From a virus: a stretch of 24,321 nt of DNA. The notes below the pieces were generated by a model. It saw only the letters and a program-made list of their open reading frames with translations, was not told where the DNA came from and did no database searches. Position numbers and translations under genes: made by a program. This document shows, piece by piece, positions 7,090 to 13,911 of this stretch (positions are counted from its first letter, which is position 1; every line of letters starts with the position of its first letter). Where the stretch lies: positions 1 to 24,321 of the IMG/VR virus record IMGVR_UViG_3300030331_000212, one strand, 5' to 3'.

Positions 7090-7700
7090 GTAAGTTACAA
7101 AGAAAAATATTATTTCCAACTGCTGTTTATTTTAAAGATATACCTAACGCTAAAGAACTTAATAAATATTTATTTAAAGAAATAAAAAAGTGGCGCAAAA
7201 AATTTCCAGAAGGTGAAAAGAAGACTAACTCTGGCTATGGTTGGCACAGCCCAACAGACATGAATGAAAAAAAAGAATATCAACCTCTTATTAATGAATT
7301 ATTTCAAATGGCATACGAGTGTAACAAAGATTATGGTATATCAGGTAAATTAGGCCTTGGTAATATGTGGGCTAATATTAACCCAACATACAGTTATAAT
7401 AAAACACATACACATCCTAACTCTATGTGGTCAGGTGTATATTATATTAAAGTGCCTAAGAATTCAGGCAAGTTGTTTTTAGAAGATCCTAGACCAGGAC
7501 CTAATATGCATATGCCTAGAAGAGTAGATAATTTACCAGAACAACTGTGGAGAGTGTGTGCTTATGAACCGTTAGAAGGACGTATGATCTTTTTTCCATC
7601 TTGGCTCCCTCATGGTGTTGACATAAATATGAATACAGACAAAGGTGAAAAAAATTGGAGAATATCTGTGTCTTATAACTTTATACAAGTACCAGAATGA
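7086..7700 (+). CDS. 2OG-Fe(II) oxygenase, 2OG-FeII_Oxy_5-like (third of four)
   Basis: 204 aa that match the phage oxygenase family well. It begins with LFPTAVYFKDIP, has the conserved NxxxxYNKTHTHPNSMWSGVYY core (H108 and H110), KLFLEDPRPG, then GRMIFFPSWLPHGVDIN with distal H176, and Arg192 (NWRISVSYNFI). The metal motif is again H-x-H. This family is common in marine and cyanophage genomes and is thought to hydroxylate proteins; I know of no proven substrate. It overlaps both neighbours by ATGA. The first gene of the set shares the HxH feature but is otherwise quite different in sequence, so a recent duplication is unlikely. Confidence 0.85.
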   Translation: MSKLQRKILFPTAVYFKDIPNAKELNKYLFKEIKKWRKKFPEGEKKTNSGYGWHSPTDMNEKKEYQPLINELFQMAYECNKDYGISGKLGLGNMWANINPTYSYNKTHTHPNSMWSGVYYIKVPKNSGKLFLEDPRPGPNMHMPRRVDNLPEQLWRVCAYEPLEGRMIFFPSWLPHGVDINMNTDKGEKNWRISVSYNFIQVPE

Positions 7701-8122
7701 CAACTTTAGTTTACGCTAAATTACCTTTTTCACAAATACATTATCTAGAGCGACCAGAGTTTCACAATGAAGAAAAAGTTTTTAAAAGTAGACTACTTAA
7801 GTCATTAAAAGAACACGGTATTGTAGATCCTTTATATGCAGAAGTAGGAAATGATTATGGTAGATATATAAAAATAATTGTAGGCAATAATAGAATGGCT
7901 GTGGCTAAAATTTTAGGGATAAAAATAATACCTGTCATTGTTAATATTTATGATCCTACTTTTAAATTAGAGGGCACTCAATGTCGTGAGTTAAAAACCG
8001 ATGATGAAATTAGAAAATTGTTTACACATAAAACTGTAAACATTAGACGTAATAAAGATGGTAACATTGACACTATCATGCCCCCTCGTTATGATTTAGT
8101 ATATAAAGATTATGAGTTTTAA
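7697..8122 (+). CDS. Stand-alone ParB/sulfiredoxin-fold protein
   Basis: 141 aa. The N-terminal 85 residues resemble a ParB N-terminal domain: LPFSQIHYLERPEF, then LLKSLKEHGIVDPLYAEV, then the nucleotide-binding box IVGNNRMAVAKILGIKIIPVIV (GxxR at G63-R66). There is no helix-turn-helix DNA-binding domain, so it is not a partition protein. The tail (86-141) is charged, with NIRRNKDGNID and PPRYDLVY. ParB-fold domains bind or hydrolyse nucleotides; known members include CTPases, sulfiredoxin and a free-serine kinase (SerK), and some are called nucleases. Here it lies between two 2OG oxygenases and overlaps the third by 4 nt and the fourth by 11 nt, which suggests a shared pathway. Acting on hydroxylated products is a hypothesis. 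Confidence 0.75.
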   Translation: MTTLVYAKLPFSQIHYLERPEFHNEEKVFKSRLLKSLKEHGIVDPLYAEVGNDYGRYIKIIVGNNRMAVAKILGIKIIPVIVNIYDPTFKLEGTQCRELKTDDEIRKLFTHKTVNIRRNKDGNIDTIMPPRYDLVYKDYEF

Positions 8123-8765
8123 AAAAAATAAATATCAAGTTATACGTGGTGCTATATCTAAAGAAATAGCAAATGTAGCGTATAGATATTTACAAATATC
8201 AGCAGAGGCAGATCACTGGATGTTAGAAAATGGTTTGACTCACACAGCCAATAAACTTGCAGGTGTTTTTAACGATCCTCAAGTTCCAGGCTCTTACGCT
8301 AAGTATGCAGATCGTTTAATGGAAACTTTACTTATTAAAACAATTCCTATTATGCAGAAAAAAACAGGATTAAAGTTAGTGCCTACCTATTCTTACACAA
8401 GACTATATAGAAAAGGTAATGTATTAAATAGACATAAAGATAGGCCTAGCTGTGAGATATCTACTACACTAAACCTAGGTGGAGATAACTGGCCTATATT
8501 TATCGATCCTACGGGGTCTGACAACGTTATAGACGAGCGTAAAGGTATGAATAAGCATGGAGCACCCAATGGTATAAAAGTAGATTTAAAACCAGGAGAT
8601 ATGCTTATTTACTCTGGTTGTGATTTAGAGCATTGGAGAGAACCTTTTCAAGGCCGTCTATGTGGTCAAGTATTTTTGCACTATAATCATGCAGATGGAC
8701 AGTTTGCAAAGTCTAATTTGTATGATAAAAGACCTATATTGGGTGTACCCAAAACTCGTTGGTAA
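8112..8765 (+). CDS. 2OG-Fe(II) oxygenase (fourth of four)
   Basis: 217 aa. Catalytic residues: YSYTRLYRKGNVLNRHKDRP gives H108 and D110, followed by CEISTTLNLGGDNWPIFID; GDMLIYSGCDLEHWREPF gives distal H174; GRLCGQVFLHYNH gives Arg182. This is the canonical HxD...H...R arrangement. The N-terminal 90 residues are helical, with a KYQVIRGAISKEIANVAYRY opening of the kind seen in phage oxygenases that act after a small helical lid. It starts inside the end of the ParB-fold gene (11-nt overlap) and is the last gene of the cassette; 41 nt with an inverted repeat follow. Substrate unknown. Confidence 0.8.
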   Translation: MSFKKNKYQVIRGAISKEIANVAYRYLQISAEADHWMLENGLTHTANKLAGVFNDPQVPGSYAKYADRLMETLLIKTIPIMQKKTGLKLVPTYSYTRLYRKGNVLNRHKDRPSCEISTTLNLGGDNWPIFIDPTGSDNVIDERKGMNKHGAPNGIKVDLKPGDMLIYSGCDLEHWREPFQGRLCGQVFLHYNHADGQFAKSNLYDKRPILGVPKTRW

Positions 8766-8767
8766 AA

Positions 8768-8782
8768 CGTTGAATATCAACG
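8768..8782 (+). promoter_or_regulatory. Perfect inverted repeat between the oxygenase operon and the nozzle gene
   Basis: CGTTGA (8768-8773), a 3-nt centre, then TCAACG (8777-8782). The repeat begins 2 nt after the TAA of the last oxygenase gene (stop ending at 8765). It could be an operator or a small mRNA hairpin. A perfect TATAAT follows at 8791-8796, but a transcript from it would start at about 8803 and lose the GGAGG ribosome binding site (8799-8803), so a promoter here is doubtful. Confidence 0.4.
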
Positions 8783-8806
8783 CAATCTATTATAATCTGG
8801 AGGTCT

Positions 8807-10942
8807 ATGGCGTTACAAAAAGTACAATTTTTACCTGGATTCAATAAACAACTAACTGCAACCCAAGCTGAGGGTCAATGGGTGGATGGTGATAACGTTA
8901 GGTTTAGATACTCTACACCAGAAAAAATAGGTGGCTGGTCACAATTAGGTGAGAATAAATTAACTGGTGCAGCTAGAGCAATGCATCACATTGTTAATAA
9001 ATCAGGTAACAAGTTTTCTATTATAGGAACCAACAGAATTTTATACGCGTACTCAGGTGGTGTGTTTTATGATATACACCCTATTCGAGCAACTACAACT
9101 TTATCTAATGCTTTTTCAACCACAAATAATTCAGCGGTAGTTACAATAACATTTTCATCAGATCATAATCTCCAAGCCAATGATATTATATTATTAGATA
9201 ACTTTTCTACGATCACTAACTCTAATTTTGGTGCTTCTGATTTTAATGATAAAACATTTATGGTTACTTCTATAGTATCCTCAACAGCTATTACCATCAC
9301 TATGCCAACAACTGATGGTGGCTCTGGAGCTACCACTTCTGGTGGCATAAGAGTTCAATCTTATTATAGTGTTGGACCTGCAGGGCAACTTCCTGGATTT
9401 GGTTGGAGTTTAGGTCAGTGGGGCGGAACTGTATCAGGTGAGGCTACAACAAGTTTAAATGGTGGTATCAATGCTTCAACGACAACAATTGTTTTATCTG
9501 ATGCTTCTTTGTTTCCTTCATCAGGAACAAGTTTTATTCAAATAGGAAATGAAGAAATTTCTTACACAGGTATTTCTGGTAACACTTTAACAGGTGTAAC
9601 AAGAGGAGTCAGAAACACCACGGCTGCATCTCACTCGAACGCAGATACCGTAATTAACTCTACAGACTATGTAGCGTGGGGCGAGGCTGCATCTGGTGAC
9701 TTAGTTGTTGATCCAGGTATGTGGTCAATAGATAACTTTGGTGATAAAATTATAGCCTTAATACATAATGGACAAGTATTTGAGTGGGATTCAAATGCAT
9801 CTAATGCTACGTCAACAAGAGCCACAATTATTTCAGGTGCTCCGACAGCGTCGAGAGACATGATCGTGTCTACACCAGATAGACACTTAGTATTTTTTGG
9901 AACAGAAACAACAATAGGGGATCAGTCTACACAAGATCAAATGTTTATTAGATTTTCTAACCAAGAGGATATTAATACTTACACACCTACAGCAACCAAC
10001 ACAGCAGGCACACAGAGACTTGCGGATGGTTCTAGAATTGTAGGAGCTGTTAGAGGTAGAGATGCAATCTATGTTTGGACTGACACCGCATTATTTACAA
10101 TGCGTTTTATTGGTCCACCTTTTACTTTTGGTTTTACACAAGTAGGTACTAACTGTGGATTGATAGGACAGAATGCAGCTGTTGAAGTTGATGGTGCTGC
10201 GTACTGGATGTCAGAAAATGGTTTCTTTAAATATGCTGGTGCTCTTCAAACGTTACCATGTTTAGTAGAAGACTTTGTTTATAACAATTTAAACACAACA
10301 GCTTCACAATTAATCAATGCAGGATTAAATAATTTGTTTGGTGAAATTAATTGGTTTTATTGCACAGAGAACTCTACGGTTGTAGATAGGTGTGTGACTT
10401 ATAATTATCAAGAGTCCTCTCCAGAAAGACCAATATGGACAACTGGTACGTTAGATAGAACAACGTGGCAAGACTCTTCTGTATTTGGTAAACCGCATGC
10501 AACAGACTATGACGCTGATTCAAACACATCTTATGATGTTGTTGGTAATACTGATGGTTGCACTATATACTATGAGCATGAAACTGGCACGGATCAAGTT
10601 ACATCAACTGCGGTAACTGCGGTAACTGCAAATATACAATCTGGAGACTTTGATATAAGTCAAGGTGGAGACGGTGAGTTCTTTGCAAAAATAAGAAGAT
10701 TTATACCTGACTTTTTATCTCAAACAGGAAATACGCAGGTAACATTAAATTTAAGAAACTTTTCTAATAGCACTCAAGCAAGCTCACCACTTGGTCCATT
10801 TACAGTTACGTCATCTACAACTAAAGTGGATACACGAGCTAGAGCAAGAGCTGTGTCATTAAAGATAGCAAATACAGGATCATCACAGAACTGGAAACTT
10901 GGTGGATTTAGATTAGACATACAACCAGACGGAAGAAGATAA
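8807..10942 (+). CDS. Large virion protein, probable tail nozzle/tubular protein with two inserted beta domains
   Basis: 711 aa. The opening MALQKVQFLPGFNKQ, then WVDGDNVRFRYSTPEKIGGW (25-44) is the typical start of a large structural protein of marine podoviruses that I compare to P22 gp10 and T7 gp12 nozzle proteins; the rest is beta-rich with no membrane segment. Two segments look like insertions: about 95-183 (Ser/Thr-rich, HNLQANDIILLDNF) and about 214-285 (SLFPSSGTSFIQIGNEEISY, then GNTLTGVTRG), the latter a module I recall from other phage proteins. GGAGG at 8799-8803 supports the start. The gene overlaps the next by 1 nt (TAATG). Known nozzle proteins form the hexameric end of the short tail; this role is inferred here. 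Confidence 0.65.
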   Translation: MALQKVQFLPGFNKQLTATQAEGQWVDGDNVRFRYSTPEKIGGWSQLGENKLTGAARAMHHIVNKSGNKFSIIGTNRILYAYSGGVFYDIHPIRATTTLSNAFSTTNNSAVVTITFSSDHNLQANDIILLDNFSTITNSNFGASDFNDKTFMVTSIVSSTAITITMPTTDGGSGATTSGGIRVQSYYSVGPAGQLPGFGWSLGQWGGTVSGEATTSLNGGINASTTTIVLSDASLFPSSGTSFIQIGNEEISYTGISGNTLTGVTRGVRNTTAASHSNADTVINSTDYVAWGEAASGDLVVDPGMWSIDNFGDKIIALIHNGQVFEWDSNASNATSTRATIISGAPTASRDMIVSTPDRHLVFFGTETTIGDQSTQDQMFIRFSNQEDINTYTPTATNTAGTQRLADGSRIVGAVRGRDAIYVWTDTALFTMRFIGPPFTFGFTQVGTNCGLIGQNAAVEVDGAAYWMSENGFFKYAGALQTLPCLVEDFVYNNLNTTASQLINAGLNNLFGEINWFYCTENSTVVDRCVTYNYQESSPERPIWTTGTLDRTTWQDSSVFGKPHATDYDADSNTSYDVVGNTDGCTIYYEHETGTDQVTSTAVTAVTANIQSGDFDISQGGDGEFFAKIRRFIPDFLSQTGNTQVTLNLRNFSNSTQASSPLGPFTVTSSTTKVDTRARARAVSLKIANTGSSQNWKLGGFRLDIQPDGRR
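10607..10629 (+). repeat. Short in-frame tandem repeat in the nozzle-like gene
   Basis: The 9-mer ACTGCGGTA occurs twice in tandem (10607-10624), followed by a partial third copy (ACTGC). It is in frame and encodes TAVTAVTA in a Thr-rich loop. It may expand or contract by slippage without breaking the gene. Confidence 0.85.
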
Positions 10943-11106
10943 TGGCAAAGATAGTACAGATATTAACAAGACCATCACCTACATACAGACAAGATGTGGC
11001 TGATGCACAGGTAAGAGATCTTGATGCAATAGTGCAAAAATTAAACACAACGTATCAACAAGAATTAAAGGATGAAGTAGATGCACAAAACTTCTTTTTA
11101 AATTAA
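10942..11106 (+). CDS. Small virion-module protein, 54 aa
   Basis: Begins MAKIVQILTRPSPTYRQDVAD and ends AQNFFLN; the middle is a predicted amphipathic helix (VRDLDAIVQKLNTTYQQELK). The ATG overlaps the stop of the nozzle-like gene by one base (TAATG) and its own stop overlaps the next ATG the same way. The two flanking overlaps, the strand and the charged helical composition support a real gene despite its size. It has no recognised domain; a small tail or head-completion subunit is possible from position. Confidence 0.8.
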   Translation: MAKIVQILTRPSPTYRQDVADAQVRDLDAIVQKLNTTYQQELKDEVDAQNFFLN

Positions 11107-11447
11107 TGGCTAATAGTTTTAAAAATAAAAAAGTAGACTTAACTACGACAGATCTTACAACGTTGTACACAGTGCCAACTGCAACAACAACTGTTGTAAA
11201 ATCAATACTAGTTTCTGAAGATGCTGGATCAGGAGCCAATATAACAGTGACGTTGGTAGACTCATCGTCAAACATATTTAGTTTATTTAAAACAAAAGCT
11301 ATATCTTCTAATACAACAGTAGAACTTTTGACTCAGCCTTTGGTTATGGAAGAGAGTGAGGTGTTAAAAGTGCAGGCTAGCGACGCTAACGAACTACATG
11401 TCATAGCCTCTATATTAGAGATACAGCCAAGAGAGGTAACATCATAA
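11106..11447 (+). CDS. Small beta-rich structural protein
   Basis: 113 aa, with alternating hydrophobic and Thr/Ser strands (LTTLYTVPTATTTVVKSILV, then ANITVTLVDSSSNIFSLF, then VLKVQASDANELHVIASILE). No charged coil or membrane segment. I recall similar short proteins starting with a 'L(Y)TVP' strand pattern in marine phage virion modules, where they may decorate the capsid or tail. The strand-turn pattern suggests a jelly-roll or Ig-like sandwich. TAATG overlaps link it to both neighbours. Function is inferred from location. Confidence 0.7.
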   Translation: MANSFKNKKVDLTTTDLTTLYTVPTATTTVVKSILVSEDAGSGANITVTLVDSSSNIFSLFKTKAISSNTTVELLTQPLVMEESEVLKVQASDANELHVIASILEIQPREVTS

Positions 11448-11617
11448 TGGAAGTAATAAAACCAAAAGAGATAATAGAGACTATATCTAACTTAAAAACA
11501 GGTGAGATATATAAAAATGATGAGGATTGGAAGGCAAAAGGAGTGCCTGAAGCTGATATACGAAGAGATATTAAAGTAATCATGCCAAGCCTTGATTTAT
11601 TTGGTAAAACCAAGTAG
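11447..11617 (+). CDS. Small helical virion-module protein, probably truncated by a frameshift
   Basis: 56 aa as read: MEVIKPKEIIETISNLKTGE at the start, then IYKNDEDWKAKGVPEADIRR, ending SLDLFGKTK. It starts with a TAATG overlap. The sequence after the TAG encodes, in another frame, WKLQDFKPAYNNLAKL and a TGA that overlaps the next ATG (11667) as ATGA. One extra A in the AAAA run at 11606-11609 would fuse the two into a 74-aa protein ending NQVDWKLQDFKPAYNNLAKL. The 49-nt gap left by the present stop is out of character for this module, where most junctions overlap. So the short form may be a sequencing error, a real truncation, or use of slippage. No domain recognised. Confidence 0.75.
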   Translation: MEVIKPKEIIETISNLKTGEIYKNDEDWKAKGVPEADIRRDIKVIMPSLDLFGKTK

Positions 11618-11666
11618 ATTGGAAGTTACAGGATTTTAAGCCTGCCTATAACAATTTAGCTAAACT

Positions 11667-13040
11667 ATGACAATATCAAGAGGACAAATGAACAGACAAT
11701 TACGTGAAGGTGGTGGTATCATGAGCCTTTCAAAAGAAGGTATTGGTGGTGGTGACTACAGAGGTATTGATATGGGTAGCCGAACAGGTTTTGGTATACT
11801 TAAAAAAATATCTAGAGGCGTTAAGAAAGTTGCTAAAGGTGTAAAGAAGATAGCAAAGTCTGACGTTGGTAAAGCTGCGTTATTAGCTGCAGGAACTTAT
11901 TATTTAGGAGGTGGTTTTGGTAGAATACCTGGAGGATTTAAATTTACGAATATACCAGGTGTTAAAGGTGGTTTAGATTTTCTTGGAGGAGTAAAAGGTG
12001 GATCTGATCTTATGTTTAATTATGCACCAAATCAATTATCCAGTGCTTTTAAATTAGGACAAAAAGTTTCGGGTGGTGGTATTACCGGTCTATTAGGAAA
12101 GGGAGCTGCACTAGCAGGACTATCTACTTTTCTAACATCTCAATACGGTTTATCACCAGAAGAACAAGAACAAGAATTAGCAGATCCAGAAAAATTAAAA
12201 TCTTATTTAAGAGTATATTATACAAACTTAAATCCAAACGCAGGATCTGAAGAGATAGAAGAGTTTGTAAGACAAAACTCGGCTGATGGTGGTAGAATAG
12301 GTTTTGCTGAAGGTCCAGTATTACCACCAGACCCAACACAACCTGTAAATCCTTTTGGGCCAAAACCAGGGGACTTTGGTATTGAAGAAGACATTCCAAT
12401 AAAAATGGCATCTAATATAGAGAACGATAAAATACTAGAAGCTTTATTTGAAAAATATTTAGACTTAGGCTTTTCTCCTAAAGAAGCAGCAGATAAAGCT
12501 AAAGAAGAATTTGATAGAATGAGCATGATGAAAAAAGAAGGAAGAGGTGTAGCAGCTCTAGGTGGTAGAATGGGTTTTGATGAAGGCACAAAGGAAAAAG
12601 GATTACAAGGACTAGGTTCAATTATGGATGAAGAAATGGTTGTGATTATAGAAATGGGGCCAGATGGTGAACCTATTTTAAAACAAGTTCCAAAATCTGA
12701 AGTAATGCCGGACATGGCAGGATCTAAAGACATTAAAAGAATGGAAAAAGCTAAAGGCGATACTGCAAGCATGAACGCTATGCAAGCGGCGGGCGTCGAG
12801 GGACTACCTGTTAGACAAAATCCAAAAGGTGTTAAGGAGCTAGATCTTAGAAAAACTGGTGGATTTATACCACCTGTTGGTATAAAAGAAAAAGCAGACG
12901 ACATCCCAGCTATGTTATCTAATAATGAGTTTGTATTTACAGCAGACGCTGTAAGAGGTGCTGGCGGTGGCGATGTAAATGTAGGCGCACAAAGGATGTA
13001 TGATACTATGAAAAGATTAGAAGCAGGAGGAAAAGCATAA
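11667..13040 (+). CDS. Internal/virion-associated protein with GG-motif repeats
   Basis: 457 aa. The N-terminal part has MNRQLREGGGIMSL, then a very basic helix (about 46-64, KKISRGVKKVAKGVKKIAKS) and a small hydrophobic Gly-rich stretch (KAALLAAGTYYLGGGFG), which suits DNA or membrane contact. Two copies of a GGR(I/M)GF(A/D)EG motif follow (about 208-216 and 300-308). The C-terminus has DDIPAMLSNNEFVFTADAVR, a motif I know from marine phage virion proteins. The ATG at 11667 overlaps the TGA of the reconstructed upstream frame. An alternative start at 11688 (MNRQLREG) is preceded by AGAGGA, so the true start may be 21 nt later. Role as an internal or tail-associated protein is inferred from position and composition. 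Confidence 0.7.
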   Translation: MTISRGQMNRQLREGGGIMSLSKEGIGGGDYRGIDMGSRTGFGILKKISRGVKKVAKGVKKIAKSDVGKAALLAAGTYYLGGGFGRIPGGFKFTNIPGVKGGLDFLGGVKGGSDLMFNYAPNQLSSAFKLGQKVSGGGITGLLGKGAALAGLSTFLTSQYGLSPEEQEQELADPEKLKSYLRVYYTNLNPNAGSEEIEEFVRQNSADGGRIGFAEGPVLPPDPTQPVNPFGPKPGDFGIEEDIPIKMASNIENDKILEALFEKYLDLGFSPKEAADKAKEEFDRMSMMKKEGRGVAALGGRMGFDEGTKEKGLQGLGSIMDEEMVVIIEMGPDGEPILKQVPKSEVMPDMAGSKDIKRMEKAKGDTASMNAMQAAGVEGLPVRQNPKGVKELDLRKTGGFIPPVGIKEKADDIPAMLSNNEFVFTADAVRGAGGGDVNVGAQRMYDTMKRLEAGGKA

Positions 13041-13909
13041 TGGCAGAAGTAGTAAGAACAGCGCCGGCAGAGTTTATAGAAGCGGGTGCAAAAACATTTT
13101 TAGACGATCTTACAAAAGCCATTGGCACGTTTAAAACTACAGATCTTTCTAAAATTATGGGTCCACAGTTTGTTGCTGGACCTGGTGCATTAACAACACA
13201 AGCAGAACAATTAGCGACCGGTCTTGGTGGCTTTCAACCTTTCTTAACAGAGGCAGCTGCAGCAGAGGCAGCAGCAAAAGGATTAGTAAGTCCAACAGCT
13301 TATCAAGCTTATACATCTCCTTTTCAACAAGATGTTATTGACACAACACTAGCAGAATTTGATAGACAAACACAAAGAGGTTTACCTGCATTATCTGCAA
13401 GAGCAGTTGCTGCAGGAGCATTTGGTGGTGGACGAGAGGGTATTGAAAGAGCAGAGTTTCAAGCAGCATCTGATAGAAACAGAGCAGCATTACAAGCGCA
13501 ATTATTACAACAAGGTTTCGGTCAAGCACAAAATCTAGCTGCACAGGCTTTCAATCAACAAAGAGCTTTATCAGCAGGTCAATTAGGTTTAGCACAACAA
13601 ACACCTGCATTATTAGGTCAACAGATCTCAGCACTAACAGGTTTAGGCGCGCAGCAAGCAGCAAGAGCTCAACAACAATTAACAGCTCAACAACAACTTG
13701 CATCAAGACAAGCCTTACAACCATTAGAAGCAGCACAACAATTTGGTTCTGGTGTTACACAATTAATCGCAGGATATCCAGGTAGAACTCAAATAGCTCC
13801 GCCTGCACCTACACCATCACCATTAGCTACAGGTTTAGGAACTGCATCAACACTAGCTGGTATTTACAGATTAATTAATCCAAGTCAGCCAACTATAACT
13901 ATAAAATAA
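13040..13909 (+). CDS. Ala/Gln-rich internal virion (ejection-type) protein
   Basis: 289 aa, strongly biased to Ala and Gln, predicted almost entirely helical. The core has YQAYTSPFQQDVIDTTLAEF, then AFGGGREGIERAEFQAASDR, and long runs such as QQLTAQQQLASRQALQPLEA. This pattern of 'Y-Q-x-Y-x-(N/S)P(F/Y)-x-Q-x-V-(V/I)-D' followed by 'AFGG(G/S)R' is widespread among podovirus proteins thought to be ejected with the DNA. No signal peptide; a mild hydrophobic stretch is near the end (LATGLGTASTLAGIYRL). It overlaps the preceding gene by 1 nt (TAATG). P22 gp7-like ejection is the best comparison, by composition rather than sequence. Confidence 0.7.
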   Translation: MAEVVRTAPAEFIEAGAKTFLDDLTKAIGTFKTTDLSKIMGPQFVAGPGALTTQAEQLATGLGGFQPFLTEAAAAEAAAKGLVSPTAYQAYTSPFQQDVIDTTLAEFDRQTQRGLPALSARAVAAGAFGGGREGIERAEFQAASDRNRAALQAQLLQQGFGQAQNLAAQAFNQQRALSAGQLGLAQQTPALLGQQISALTGLGAQQAARAQQQLTAQQQLASRQALQPLEAAQQFGSGVTQLIAGYPGRTQIAPPAPTPSPLATGLGTASTLAGIYRLINPSQPTITIK

Positions 13910-13911
13910 TA

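Noticed and set aside
7697-8122. Plasmid-type partition system (ParA/ParB)
   Set aside because: No ParA ATPase, no HTH in the ParB-fold protein and no parS-like repeat cluster; only one 15-bp inverted repeat is near.
8791-8796. Perfect TATAAT as promoter of the nozzle gene
   Set aside because: The transcript would start at or inside the GGAGG ribosome binding site, and the only -35-like TTGAAT is 15 nt away; kept only as part of the inverted-repeat finding.
12218-12904. 228-aa open frame on the minus strand opposite the GG-motif protein
   Set aside because: Antisense shadow with Pro/Ser bias and no family resemblance; the plus-strand gene carries recognised motifs.
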